DNA from: Andrena cerasifolii
Taxonomy: Eukaryota > Arthropoda > Insecta > Hymenoptera > Andrenidae
Direction: 5' to 3'
Assembly: GCF_050908995.1 (NCBI RefSeq)
Contig: NC_135119.1
Coordinates: 10,912,001-10,976,000 of the forward strand
DNA: 64,000 nt
The notes under the pieces are model-generated. The model was not told the DNA's origin, did not search any database, and was given only the letters and a program-made list of their open reading frames with translations. How positions within the stretch are numbered: position 1 is the first letter of the stretch; every line of letters begins with the position of its first letter. Shown in pieces: positions 33,610 to 45,485 of this stretch. A program made the translations under genes and the position numbers.

Positions 33610-34275
33610 GGAACTGTAGATCTGGAGATGATTGGATGATCTGGTGACACGTGGAGACTTGGATTTTGAGGAAAAGAAGACCTGGAAGTCGAAAAGCTGG
33701 AGACTTGAAAGTCGAAAAAGTGAAGATCTGGAAGTGGAAAAATTGAAAACCTGGAAGTTGAAGAAGGAAAAACTGAATGTTGAAGAAAAGAATAACCAGG
33801 AGTTAACAAACAAAAGACCTGGAACTCGAAGAAGGAAGAAAACGAAAACTGGGAGTCAAGGAACTAAAGACTTGGAAGTTGGAAAAGAGAGAATTGAAAG
33901 TCGAGAAACTAAAGATCTGGAAGTCGACAAACTGAAAACCTGGAAGTCGAAGAAGGAAAAACTGAAAGTTGAAGAAAAGGATAATCAGGGGTTAACAAAC
34001 AAAAGACCTGGAACTCGAAGAAGGAAGAACTGAAAGTTGAAGAAAACGAAAACTGGGAGTCAAGGAACTAAAGACTTGCAAGTCGGAGGAGAAAGAATTG
34101 AAAGTCGAGAAACTGAAGATCTGGAAGTCGAAAAATTGAAAACCTGGAAGTTGAAGAAGGAAAAACTGAAAGTTGAAGAAAAGAATAATCAGGAGTTAAC
34201 AAACAAAAGACCTGGAACTCGAAAAAGGAAGGATTGAAAGTCGATAAAAATGGGAACCGGGAGTCAGAAAACAAA
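33610..34275 (+). repeat. GA-rich tandem array, period about 190-205 bp, built of shorter related units
   Basis: The block CAGGAGTTAACAAACAAAAG recurs near 33797, 33986 and 34190. Between these, units such as CTGGAAGTCGAAAAA, AAAGTTGAAGAAAACGAAAA and CTGGGAGTCAAGGAAC repeat with variation. The unit vocabulary is shared with the array at 35930-36680. Long open frames result from the lack of T-rich stops and are not evidence of a gene. Confidence 0.85.
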
Positions 34276-35929
34276 ATACATAAAAGTGAAAAAAGGAAGA
34301 ACCGAAAATCAACGAAAAATGAGACTAAATATCAAAAAAGGAAGTACACATCCAATAATTTTCAACGTTTGGAGACCATTCCTACTTTTGACTAAGAATT
34401 TCAATTTGAAACTCTTCTTCGCCTCTCCCTACACACATTTGTTGCATTGAAACTAGTGAAAGTAGAATAAGTCATCCAGTGCTCAGTCAGCCAGCGACGC
34501 CGGACCAATTACTGACCCACGCTACTTGCTGCCCTCTGATTCCACTACCAACTAGACTTTATGCCATTTTACCTTCCATTCGAAATTATTCATCGCTTCT
34601 CCACGAACTTTTCTCCCGTATTTTTGCAAGCGTGGCCCGTTTGCCGTCAGGCCGTCACACACGCGTATTGTTTTAATACATTTTAAAATAATGGAAAGTA
34701 AATACATATTGGGGCAAATGAAACGTCAACAGGATCACTGGTTACCACCGAATGTCGGAAGCAGATAACAAAGAGGAAAGGAACGCGCGGGAATAATAAA
34801 AACGAGTGTTCGATCGAACATTATTTTTTCAAATTAAATTTTTTGCTGACCACAGTTCCGTGCCAGCCATTTCATTCTCCTCCTGCATTGGCACCAGCAC
34901 TCCTCGATTCTAAATATTCCACGTGGATTTCCAAGTATCCAAATGAAATTCGATTTCTATAAATATTCTTTTTAATGTTTACATAAAAATTTTGCAAAAT
35001 TTCAAACATAACTTCAATTCCCCCTTTATAAAACATTTAAAGTCGGTAATAAAAAGTGCGACGATTATCTTCCCCGTTAGAATATTCTATAATATTTCTC
35101 CAACTGTAAAAAGCAGAGGAATAAAAGATTTTAATAATCGTTCGCGAGTGAAAATTTTATTTTTTAAATTAGCCAGCCGAACTGCCGCGAAATAAAAGTT
35201 GAGGGTGGTATTCTTTTTGATCCTTCTGCTCTTTTCCCGCGAGCTTGCGCCAGCAAGGGTGCACTCGCAGGTACGCTCGCAGAAAAGTCGTAGCCGTGTC
35301 GTAAGTAATTAATATACCAGAGGAGCTCTGCGGTAAGTTCGCGTTTACTTCGTAACGTAAACCAGGAAATGAAGGTGTCGTTGCGCCAGAGCGAACGAGC
35401 TGGCTGGTATTAGCCACCCCTCGCCGTTCCAGGGGAGCTGCTGGTACGCTCGCAGCAGGTGAAAATGACCGTGAGTCGGAGGGCGACAGTTAACGATTCC
35501 TCTGCCACCCATTTCGAGTCGCCCACGAGCGAGCTGCAAAATCGACGGTTGACTTTTCTAATTTCTTCTTCTGACCCCTGCAAAGAACGTTCTAAGGCGT
35601 TAATTGCGCCTTTCTTTTAATTAAGCGAGGTTGCGGGTGGTTTTTGTGTAAAGCTACTGACCCGTTTCGTTAATTTTGGTATTTAACGCTTTGACTAGGC
35701 GACGTGCTTTCGCCGAGATATTTTCTGGGAAGCAGGGGAAGTATTGGGTGAGTGTTAATGAATGTTTACTTGGGAATGGTGATGAATAAATTTTAAGGGG
35801 GCTGGTAAGATTCAATGGTAGGAGAAATGAGAGTTGGAAAATTGGAGGATTGGAAGCTGAAGAAATTTATTTAAGATGTGGAAGTGACAATTTAGATTGA
35901 GAATGTGAAGTTTTGGAAATCAAACAAAT

Positions 35930-36680
35930 GGAGTCCAGGGAGTCGAAAAAAGGGGGAACTCAAAGTTGAAGAAAACGAGAACTGGGGCTCAAAAAGCTAA
36001 AGATCTGTAAATTAAAAATCTGGAGGTCTAGAAGTAAAAAAGGGGGAAACCGAAAGTTGGAGAAACCGAAAACTGGAAATAAAAAACTAAAGATCTGGAA
36101 ATCAAAAATCTGAAGACCTGGAAGTCTAAGAGCAGGGAGCTCAAAGTTGAAGAAAACGAGAACTGGGACTCAAAAAGCTAAAGATCTAGAAATTAAGATT
36201 CTGAAGACCTGGAAGTCGAAAGATGGGGAGCTCAAAGTTGAAGAAAAGGAGAACTGGGGCTCAAAAAGCTAAAGATCTGGAAATTAAGATTCTGAAGACC
36301 TGGAAGTCGAAAGATGGGGAGCTCAAAGTTGAAGAAAACGAGAACTGGGGCTCAAAAAGCTAAAGATCTGGAAATTAAAAAACTGGAGGTCTAGAAGTAA
36401 AAAAGGGGGAAACCGAAAGTTGGAGAAACCGAAAACTGGAAATAAAAAACTAAAGATCTGGAAATCAAAAATCTGAAGACCTGGAAGTCGAAAAATGGGG
36501 AGCTCAAAGTTGAAGAAAAGGAGAACTGGGGCTCAAAAAGCTAAATATCTGGAAATCAGAAAACTGGAGACCCAGAAGTGAAAAAAGAGGGAGCTCAAAG
36601 TTGAAGAAAACGAGAACTGCGGCTCAAAAAGCTAAAGATCTGTAAATTAAAAATCAGAACATCTGGAACCCCAAAAACTG
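35930..36680 (+). repeat. GA-rich minisatellite with a 91-bp period, about eight copies
   Basis: GAGCTCAAAGTTGAAG starts at 36137, 36228, 36319, 36500 and 36591, giving spacings of 91, 91, 181 and 91. Each unit contains AACTGGGGCTCAAAAAGC, TAAAGATCTGGAAATTAA and GAAGACCTGGAAGTCGAAAG. It is related to the array 1.6 kb upstream (33610-34275), probably through a common ancestor. Confidence 0.9.
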
Positions 36681-38149
36681 GATACTGGAATATTCAACCA
36701 CTCTTTTTTCGACTATGAGTTCCCCCCTGGAAAGGGTGAAGAGGATGTTTATAGTTAAAATTTCCCTACTTTTAGGATTAAGGTCTTTAATCCCGCTCCC
36801 AATGAGCGTCAATTCCGTTTCCCTCACCTAAGAGGATAACATTTTACCCTTTCCGTGAAGCACATACTTCAGCCTCCCTTGATCTACATTTCACAACCAC
36901 AGATTCTAATCCCACATTAAACCTCGTTCCCTCGAGGCCGCTACGCGGGTCATCATTTCTGCAAGTTACGTTTTACTTTCGACGTACATTATCATTGTAA
37001 TTCCTACAAATTAACCTCAGGTCCTCAGATCGCCTACCGCGGTGGCGACTCATGAAATAAATCCACCCGCGGTTTCTCACACAGCAAAGTAACTTCCGCC
37101 ACGCTGAGCACACTTTACCCGGCGAGTCCACCAACACGCCGATCCCTGTAAATAGCATTCGCCATTCGCTGTCCTGCCACGCAGTAATTCCTACAAATTC
37201 CACTTCACTTTGACCTCCGCCGTCCAGCAATAATTCCCTCGAATTACGTGGCGTTTCGGCTTTCATACGTTGCCCCCTTCCGGGCGAGTACAAATAACGC
37301 CGCTGTAACGAAACTTTTACATTTTTCCATGCAAACATCAGCGAGCAGTATAAACAAACCGGGAACGAACCACGATTCGAGTGGAAGCGAGCGTGGCTGT
37401 TTAAATTCATGCGTCACAGAGGAGGGAAACCATCGACTGTACCCCTCCCTGATCGAATGAATTTATTCGCTGGATTTTCTAAAATTTTTCATCGCTGTAT
37501 TATAATGTAGCTGCCTTCAAATTTCCGCCCTGTCTGGGATCATTAATTTAATTTCACAGATGGAAGACAGGGCCGCGGACCAGCCACCGCATAATAACAG
37601 CGCACCAGGGGCTGTGCGCGCGTGAAAGCGCGTTCCCTCGCGCGCCCCGTGCAATTCCCGGCGAATTCCTGTTTCGATTTAATTTGACTAATTAAACGGT
37701 GGTCGATTCGCCTAGGTCAGCCCGCGTCAAGGGGGATATTTGCCAGGGATGGGGGATTCCCAGGGATTCGCAGATGGCTCGCGAATAAATCCGCGGCCGA
37801 ACTTTCGCCCCCACTAATCGAGTTGGTTAAATTAGTTTGACGTGGGCACAATGAGGGCGGAGCTCTATACTACCTTGTGAAATTTGTGGTTCTGGTATTT
37901 CTCTGGCTGTGACGTTCTTTCTGCTCCTGGTCGAGGTTTCCTAGGTGACAACAATTGTGTTAGTCGGATGTAATGGGGAGCTTCTTAAATGATCGAGAAT
38001 GAGGTCTGATGGTGGACTTTTTAAGAAGACCACTTGAAGGTGGCTGAGTTTTTAGTTATCAGAGTGGTAGTTCATTGTTAGGGGATTTATTTGAGTGGTT
38101 TGAAGGTCTGGATACTTGGGACAGTCCTCGGAGGTGGTGGGGATGAAGG

Positions 38150-38500
38150 GTGAACATGTTTGGAGGTCTCTAGGTGAACCTCTTTGGGGGTTCTAGTTTT
38201 ATCGACTTTCTTTCATTATGTAGATGATGTCTCTTTGGGAATAGATTCCCAGACTCCCAATTATCCTTGCTGGATATTTAATTATTAATCTTCAAAGGAT
38301 CCTACGGACATGTTTGGAGGTCTCGAGATGAACCTCTTTGGGGGGTTCTAGTTTTATCGATTTTCTTTTGTTATTTCTCCACCTTTTCACAGCAATCTGT
38401 GCGCATTATGTACAATGTTTCTTTGGGAATAGATTCTCCCAGACTCCCAATTTTATCCTTGCTGGATAATTTAGTATTATTAATCTTCGAAGGACCCTAA
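38150..38500 (+). repeat. Two-copy tandem duplication
   Basis: ACATGTTTGGAGGTCT begins both copies (38154 and 38308). They also share CTCTTTGGGNGGTTCTAG, TTTGGGAATAGATTC, CAGACTCCCAATT and TCCTTGCTGGATA. The second copy is longer because of an extra segment near 38375-38415. No function is apparent. Confidence 0.8.
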
Positions 38501-38580
38501 AAACCATTTTATTCATTCGGACTTCTTCCATTCCTCTTTAAAATAACTTCTCACAATTACCTATGTAGGAGAAAAACAGA

Positions 38581-38680
38581 AACCTCAGGCGATGGGACTC
38601 GAACCCGCGACCAACGGGGTCCTCTGCATTACTGGCCAGGCGCGTTACCAATTCGCCCAACGCCGACTCTCCGATATTAC
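38581..38680 (-). tRNA. tRNA-like Pol III unit on the minus strand, degenerate
   Basis: On the minus strand, A box TGGGCGAATTGG (38659-38648) and B box GGGTTCGAGTCCC (38606-38594) are followed by a T-run (TTTCTGTTTTT near 38573). It shares the order TCGGAG, A box, CCAGTAA(T)GCAGAGGA, B box with the locus at 19762. The anticodon stem does not pair well and the acceptor stem pairs only with a bulge, so a functional tRNA is unlikely. A tRNA-derived SINE or pseudogene is the best reading. Confidence 0.5.
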
Positions 38681-39768
38681 TCTTTTCTGAACTCCACAAA
38701 TACTGAAACCAACGGGGGGCCACCCTATTTGCCAATCACACCATAGACCGTTCCCAAACGCCGAATGCTTACAAATATTTAGCCTTTCGACGCGAAGAAT
38801 TCCCGAAATCCTGAAATCCTGAAAGTTTTCAATGGCTAAAATCGAATTCCCTTCAGGAATGGTAGAAACCTTGATGGCTTTTCGAGACTTCAATCAGTCG
38901 AAGATTTCGATATCTGTCTTTCCCTGCACCTTCTTTACTCTCTTACCTACTCCCCCTGCCCGCTACCCCTTCGCCCAAAATCCTGATTCGGTTCTTCGTG
39001 CACTATCCTCGTTTCCGTGCCGAGGCTTCAGCATTAAAAGGAGAGAACGGGAGCTATAGTAATGGCTTTAAAAAACCCGAGATGGGGAGAGATTGCGGCT
39101 TTTCCCGCCATCTTTCCTCCCCACGCGAATCGGCGTGGCGATTTTTGTTCCCGGCCGGCGTAAGAGGCTTTCGGCTGAAAGAGCCTCAGCTCCGTTCAAT
39201 CATACGCGCGGGATCGTAATGATCCCTTCGAAGCCGCGGAGATTGAACCTTAAGATCCTAATATTCTGTTACGCTCTGTTCCCTCGATCCACGTGGTGGA
39301 CTCTGAGAGCAGCTCTGACACCCTTGTTATTAACGCTACACAGGGGGTGGCGTCTAAACCCACGAGCTGTCCCATTTTCCCTGCTCTTGTCGGACGTTTG
39401 CAATAAACTGTCAATCAAGTATCGCATAACTAGGCGCTAACTATTCCCTTACCTCGCTATATGCGCACGATCTGAGTGAACTAGCGCGCATATATCGAGG
39501 ACTTACTGTGTACATCACTTAATCGACGAAGAAAAGAAAATACAACGCTGAGTGGTGGTTAAAAGAAAATCGGGTTTCATTGCTGCTGATCTTAGAATCT
39601 TCGTGCAATTATTTATGCCACGTTTTCTCATAAACTAGTGGATATAACAACGCTTTTAATATTGAGGTGGAAACATAACCTCTGAAGTACGAAATACTAA
39701 GGTTTAATTAATTACAGAAATTTAATAATCGTATAACTTTATTTATTTAAGTCGAGGGACTTAGGCTT

Positions 39769-39955
39769 GGATTTTATTTGTAATGGAACTTTAACCTGCA
39801 AATTTAATTTTATTTGTAATGAAACTTTAACCTGCAAATTTACTTTTATTTGTAATGAAACTTTAACCTGCAAATTTAATTTTATTTGTAATGAAACTTT
39901 AACCTGCAAATTTAATTTTATTTGTAATGAAACTTTAACCTACATGTTTAATTTT
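39769..39955 (+). repeat. 36-bp minisatellite, about five copies
   Basis: A 36-base unit containing TTTTATTTGTAATGAAAC and TTTAACCTGCAAATTTA repeats five times, nearly identical in the middle copies and diverged at both ends. The period is a multiple of three, which keeps a frame open (repeating FICNETLTCKFN), but no flanking gene structure supports translation. Confidence 0.9.
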
Positions 39956-39959
39956 ATTT

Positions 39960-40026
39960 CTAATGGAAGCGGTTTATTATTGTTACCGTTCAGAGTTTAA
40001 ACTTTCGTTTGACCACTACTGTATAG
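39960..40026 (+). repeat. Dispersed repeat shared with 43530-43590
   Basis: AGTTTAAACTTTCGTTTGAC followed by CACTACTGTATAG corresponds to AGTTTAAACTTTCTTCTGGC followed by CATTACTGTACAC at the second site. The match extends about 30 bases upstream at lower identity. It is probably one end of an unrecognised mobile element. Confidence 0.55.
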
Positions 40027-40187
40027 AAGGCATAAAGGTGGTAGGATTAAGAAATTGCGATGAAGTGATCCAAAATTAGCCATTTTATGAACTTCAGGAA
40101 ACGATTATGAGGGAAGTGGGCGTACAGTAATGAAAGCTGAATAAGAGTCAAGAGCAGAATGGGGAAATTAATGGGAGATACACTTAC

Positions 40188-40441
40188 CTCGAGGTAATAT
40201 TCACCCAGACAAAAGAGCACCGGCGGGGAAGTTTCTTGGCTCGAGCAACTCGGTTGCGCGCCAAATCTCGAACCTAATCCAGGTTCCGCTCGAACGAAAT
40301 CGGGGTCTTTAGTAACCGTTTCGCTGACACGTTCGTGCTTCCCTTGTTCCCCTTGATCAGGATCCACGATCTGCTGCGGGTCCATTTCCACGAAACAAGA
40401 ATTCTTTTCCAAAGGAGAACGTATCTGTTTGTCGATCTCAG
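40188..40441 (-). CDS. Possible single exon of an unrecognised gene on the minus strand
   Basis: A minus-strand frame open from 40460 ends at a near-ideal donor, CTCGAG|GTAAGTG (exon end at 40188). The predicted peptide has a coding-like, charged composition (for example MDPQQIVDPDQGEQGKHERV and then SETVTKDPDFVRAEPGLG) and ends in a short hydrophobic stretch, PPVLFCLGEYYLE. The acceptor is uncertain; ACACTGAG ending at about 40442 would fit. No family is recognised and no partner exon was found. If real, this would be a gene nested in the presumed long intron; it could equally be a chance open frame. Confidence 0.25.
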
Positions 40442-42629
40442 TGTTAAGTAAACCAGACGACTACCATTTCGAGCTGTGCCACAATTTTCTCCATTCACAT
40501 CTTTCGTTTCATTCTGCAGATAATTAAATGACTATTTCAATTTTCAATACGGAGGGTGGGTCAAAATTGACCCCCTGAAAATTGACTCCGTGTCCACCGC
40601 GTAAATATTGCAAGTGTTCATCGATTATTTAAAATTAGCTCGCTGCTGCACTTACGAGAGAAAGAAGCCTGCAAGATGTAATTATTATTATTAATTCAAA
40701 ATCTTAACATTGACCTGATCTCCTGCTACCCTTCGAAGACCCCATTTCCCCGCGATATCTAACAAAACCAAAGCACCACGTTGATTTAAATTCCGGCGAG
40801 GCGCGGTGGTGCGTTTAAAGTGCAGAGTTTGGGAGTTCACTTTCCAATTTACGTCCGTCAAAGTTCCGAGTCCCTTCGAGCCGATTCCGAGCGCTGAATC
40901 CTTGCCCGTCGAATCTCCCCGCGGGAGCTGGTTTCTCGCGTGAAAAATGAGAGGACCGGGCTAGCGTATCAGACAGCGGAGGTATAAGCAGATATTCGTG
41001 CTCTTCGAGGCAAGGACCATTTCTGACGCGATCCTTTTCAGGGATAAAGCGCCGTGAAGCCCGGGCGATATTCGTTGCCGGCACTCCCATGAAGAATGCT
41101 CTCATCCCTCGCCATTTCCGCCGAAGGTTAATGCAACGCGTCAGCCCTCGTCCTTCTTCGTTTGCCGTTCGCAAACTTTACCTACCCGTCGTTCATTCTT
41201 CTAATGGACGATAAGCGCCCTCTCTCTGTCCCTCTGTCGCTGACTGGGAAAACCACTTTGTCTTCCTGTTATTGTTTTCCCGCCTCGAAGTGGATCGGAC
41301 GGGGGATTGAACGCGAGTAGATCGAACCAGCGACTGTGCTCTATATCGAATTTGGCGGTTAAACGTAGTCATTGAGAGGGGCTGGGAATTCGATTGGAAA
41401 ATACGTTGGTGATGAAGCTGAACCTTACCGATTTCGTGGGTAGATAACGGAGTGGAACAGGTAGAATAATATTGCGGCGTCGTTGAAATTGGATGGTTAC
41501 GCGATGATTGAGAATGTAGTCGGTGCACGAGCGATAGTGGAGGCTGCAGCGCGCATGCGCAACCGAGGGGCGGGGCACTGGGCGTGGCAGTGGGCGGGGC
41601 ATTGGGCGGGACTACTGCACCCTCCACTCCAGAAAGTGAATCTAGCGATAATAATTGGATGTTCTTTAAATTCAGTATCACGTTGGGGAGACTAGTTTGC
41701 TTTAATATTGACTTCGCAATTCTCACTGGCTGCTTTGCTTTTCACCCACCTTTTCTTAACTATTTATACAAACATCATTATTTCTTAAACCATTTATGAG
41801 AATGTAATTTACGAAGACAGTTATATTTTCATAAACGAGGCTGTACAATTAAAGAGGAATGCAATCGATCGCACCCAGAACAACCACGCGAGGATTGCAA
41901 TAAAATTTGCCCGTTACTAATAATCGCTCAGCGTTGTCAGTTTCGATCAGGCCGAATTACGAGGGAAGGCAGAGCAGACTGGTCTGCGGGCCTAAATCCC
42001 CTGTAAGTCACCTCGTAATAACCCCAAAAGCTCGGTTTACTTATCCGAAATTAATGGTGTAGCAGACGTGGAGGGGGTGGTATGCAGAAGAGTAGAGGGG
42101 AATGGGGAAGTCTGACCGAAATGGTGATGTTTCGGGGGGGCATGAGAAGAAGCTGAGATCCGTTGTGAAGTGCAGTAGTAATTTAACGCATGAGGCATCC
42201 TTCATGGAAAAGACAAATAGAAAGATCTGAGTAGATCCAACCGAGTTTATCCTCGCGTTTATTCTCCCGTCAGAATTTATTTCCGAGAATGTAGGCAGCC
42301 TGTTTTTCTGCCTCTAAATTCTCGAAAACCTTGTTTGATTACTGCATAGCCTCGTGTCGACTGCCTGTACAGAATTACCGAGCAATAATGAGGTTTGTAG
42401 GCGGAGTTAAGGTGGAGGTAAGTAGGCGTACATATTATATACTCTAGACTACGGTATCCATTTATCAGGTGTAACAAAGGGCAACGTAGATAATAGCGCA
42501 CAAGCAACCTACAGTTTCACATTTACTTATACTCCATTGGAAATGACTTACAATTAAGCTAAGCGTGCCAACTTCACTTGGGCTAAGTTAGGCAGAAGTC
42601 TACCAACCCTCAAAATGACAAAGGATTAG

Positions 42630-42955
42630 TTAAGGGTAACCTGGCATCACAGCATTCCAAGAATAGGTCATTTTTAGGATTTTATTTAAAAAAAAGGAAA
42701 CGTCGTAGTGTTGAAAACTTTTCAGGCTGTGTTTGCACATCATTGAAGATAATAATTTTGTTTTGCATACCACCAAGAACTGGTTAACAGGCAGCAGTAT
42801 TAGATAAAATATGCAAAAGAAATTTATTATCTTCAATGATGTACAAATACAGTCTAAAAAAGTTTTTTTAACGCAGTGACGTTTACTTTTTTTTTAAAAA
42901 TAAAATCCTAGAAATTACAAATTTTTGGAGTGATTTGACGGATGGGTGCCTTTAA
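42630..42955. mobile_element. 318-bp foldback element with TTAA flanks
   Basis: TTAA at 42630-42633 and 42952-42955 bracket a palindromic segment. The left part CCAAGAATAGGTCATTTTTA and GGATTTTATTTAAAAAAAAG faces AAAAATAAAATCCTAGAAAT on the right, and TCATTGAAGATAATAATTTT faces its complement around 42810-42840. The terminal bases GGGTAACC and AGGCACCC are only partly alike, so the element is old. It is probably a piggyBac-type MITE. Confidence 0.65.
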
Positions 42956-43159
42956 ACAGATTACGAATCCCTTAATTTTGCGATGTTCATTTTGCAAAAA
43001 ATTACCAACCCATAAAAACGCTCTTACATTGTACAATTTTATTATTAAAACTACCAAGGCATAGTTTCACTTTAGGCTCGAAGAACAAAAACACAGAAAC
43101 TTGAGAATAATATTAATTATACCATACTACTCACTATTATATAATCCATTGAACATCAC

Positions 43160-43290
43160 TGTGCAACAATAACAAGAAATAAAATATACCCAATAGAAAT
43201 AAAGCTACTTCCCTTTAACAATTAAAACCTTCAAACTAAAACTCAATTTCAGATCATTGAGCTTTCTCCATAACTTGGCCCAATTAACGT
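43160..43290 (+). repeat. Dispersed repeat shared with 49930-50065
   Basis: Both loci carry ACAATAACAAGAAA, AAAGCTACTT.CCTTTAAC, AAACTAAAACTCAATTTCAG (CCAACTTCAG at the other site) and ATCATTGAG in the same order over about 130 bases. No ends or coding frame were recognised. Confidence 0.65.
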
Positions 43291-45147
43291 GCACCTTCAA
43301 ATTCACCTAGGATCTTTATAAGAACACTTATAACCCTTTAAGCATCCATATCAAACGCTCAGCAGAGGCTGCAGTGGTATTAAAAAAAAAGTTCAAACCT
43401 CATATTCTATATTCACACATCTGCATAATAGACTTAAAATAGGCTTTGCTTATAATGCCTTCGCTGATCTATTTTACAACTTCCAACCTATGGAGTATGA
43501 ATTTTAAAATATTATAAAATTCTTTCTAATGGAACTATTTTACTTCTGTCGTCGTTCATAGTTTAAACTTTCTTCTGGCCATTACTGTACACTCTACACT
43601 CGCATTTACTACGCGCACCCGTGGAGCGTAGCGCTGACAGTATTCAAATGGCATTCATCCATCGTGGTTGCCGTACACGCACCCCAATTTCAAGGTTCTC
43701 TGAAAATATTAGCAGTGTTCAGGGTGTCCTTTTAAAAGGAAACACAGGTCTCCTTCGCTCCGCGACACTATTCGCTTGTAAGCGGCTTACAGGCCATATA
43801 CCCCTCGCCTCAGCCTTCCTTCGAGATTCATCTTCGTCATCCTCTTAATATCGCCCTGTCCGCGATATTAGGCGCCGTTTTAATATCGCTTGGAGAAATT
43901 GCGCCGAGACTGACAGCTTTACTCCCCGGCTGCCTTTCATTCTTCCATAATTAGCGGCTTCTCTACTTGGAGGTCATCCTTTCTGCGAGAAACCGCCTTA
44001 AACTTTGTCTACGTGGAATCTGGGCTGCGTAATACCCTTTAGAACGTCGGATGAATATTATTCGAGACAGTAATTAATTCTTCTTCCTCTGCCGATATTC
44101 GTGGTGTGGCGTCTTTGGCGAGCCAAGCTGCTTTATCTTCCTAACTGTTGAAAATTGACGACGTTCATTTATTTCCAATACATTTATTTAACAGGTAAGT
44201 GGTTAAAACCGTTTGAGAATATATACAAGTTTAGCGAAAAGAGATACAGTAGAGAAGACTATATGAAGAGTGGGGGGAAAAAGGAGGAATGCCACAAAAC
44301 AGCTTTATTGAGAGAATCAAGTTTCAATACTTTAGTCCATCAGTGAAGAAACAAGGTTCAATGAACTTGATTGTATTGTGAATAACAGGAAGAATTTATA
44401 CTGTAATTGGGCATCAGAGAAGAGCTGAGCAAAAGGGTAATTGTTTTACATTGTTTTAGTATCTTTCACTGCAGAATACTGTAACAAAATAAATGTCCAG
44501 TTCTATTATTATCTACTCAAGAATGTGTAGAAAGTGACGTCCGAGAGCTACTGACGTAGTGCAGGGTTGCAGCAATCAGAAATACATAGTGTTCTTGTTT
44601 TGCTCCAGTGGTGGGTGGACATTCCCTGTCTTTAATTAACCAGAGTGTACCAAATCTTTAACGTTATCTTATATGGACATTTCTGCTTTATAACCCTTTG
44701 TGATTCGACAGTTCTGTGGCCCAGTTGCTAAACATGGACATTCATGTGTTTGTAACAACTTTTTTTCTTGTTATGTTATATTACAGCTTTCAGAAGTAGA
44801 TATTAATCTTCTGGTTCGAAGCACTCTGCGTCTAAACCTTGAGAAGGTACACCTCTCCATTCGGTACTTAACTTTCACACCGCCTTTCATTCGTTCAGCT
44901 TGGCCTAGCTGCCCGTTCCCGCCCGCGCTGCGAGCAGTGTGTTCCTAAAACTATTCAGTCAACAAACTTCAGTGCCCTGCTATATCTATTCCAACGATAA
45001 AAATGGTTAATACGAATCGATCTCCACAAATATTCATTACTCCTTAAAGAGAATATTTAGATCCGAATAAACGTTAGAAAATAACATTGTCTCGCCATCC
45101 CAACAATTAAAACGTGCTCCAAAATTCCATCGACACGCACGGAAACT

Positions 45148-45485
45148 TACAAGGGGAAATCACCCCACGAAAAAAAATGCGGAATCTTCTTTTTTGCGAA
45201 ATATCTCGAGAACGGTAAGAGATGTCGAAAAGAAGTTTAAACAAAAGTTGCACCTTACTTTTATATCTATAAAACTGGGTGAAAATAATTATTGATTTAA
45301 GGATTGGTGGTGTGGGTGATTTTGAAAGTATGGATTTTTCGATAATTATTTTCACGCAGTTTTGTAAATATAAATACAAGATGCAACTTTTCTTTAAACT
45401 TCCTTTCGCTATCTTTTACCGTTCTCGAGGTATCCCACAAAAAGAGGATTCTGAAATTTTCCAAGGGGTCATTTCACCCCCTAAA
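45148..45485. mobile_element. Foldback repeat with AAGGGG...CACCCC ends
   Basis: The left half (CTCGAGAACGGTAAGAGATG, GAAAAGAAGTTTAAACAAAA, GTTGCACCTT) is mirrored on the right (GATGCAACTTTTCTTTAAAC, TATCTTTTACCGTTCTCGAG). The halves meet near 45290-45340 around AAAATAATTATTGATTTAAG. The ends are AAGGGGAAATCACCCC and AAGGGGTCATTTCACCCC. The same family appears in 23090-23345. No transposase is encoded. Confidence 0.8.

Noticed and set aside
36973..37410. 145-aa minus-strand frame
   Set aside because: No recognisable family, mixed composition without domain structure, and it overlaps an equally plausible plus-strand frame; treated as chance.
39769..39955. Cys-containing 12-residue repeat peptide as a possible secreted repeat protein
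   Set aside because: No signal peptide, no gene structure, and flanks are AT-rich non-coding; explained by a 36-bp minisatellite.
41193..41726. 177-aa minus-strand frame, the longest in the second half of the window
   Set aside because: Pro/Ser-rich sequence arising from a GGGGCGGGGC-type simple repeat near 41570; no splice signals or family match.
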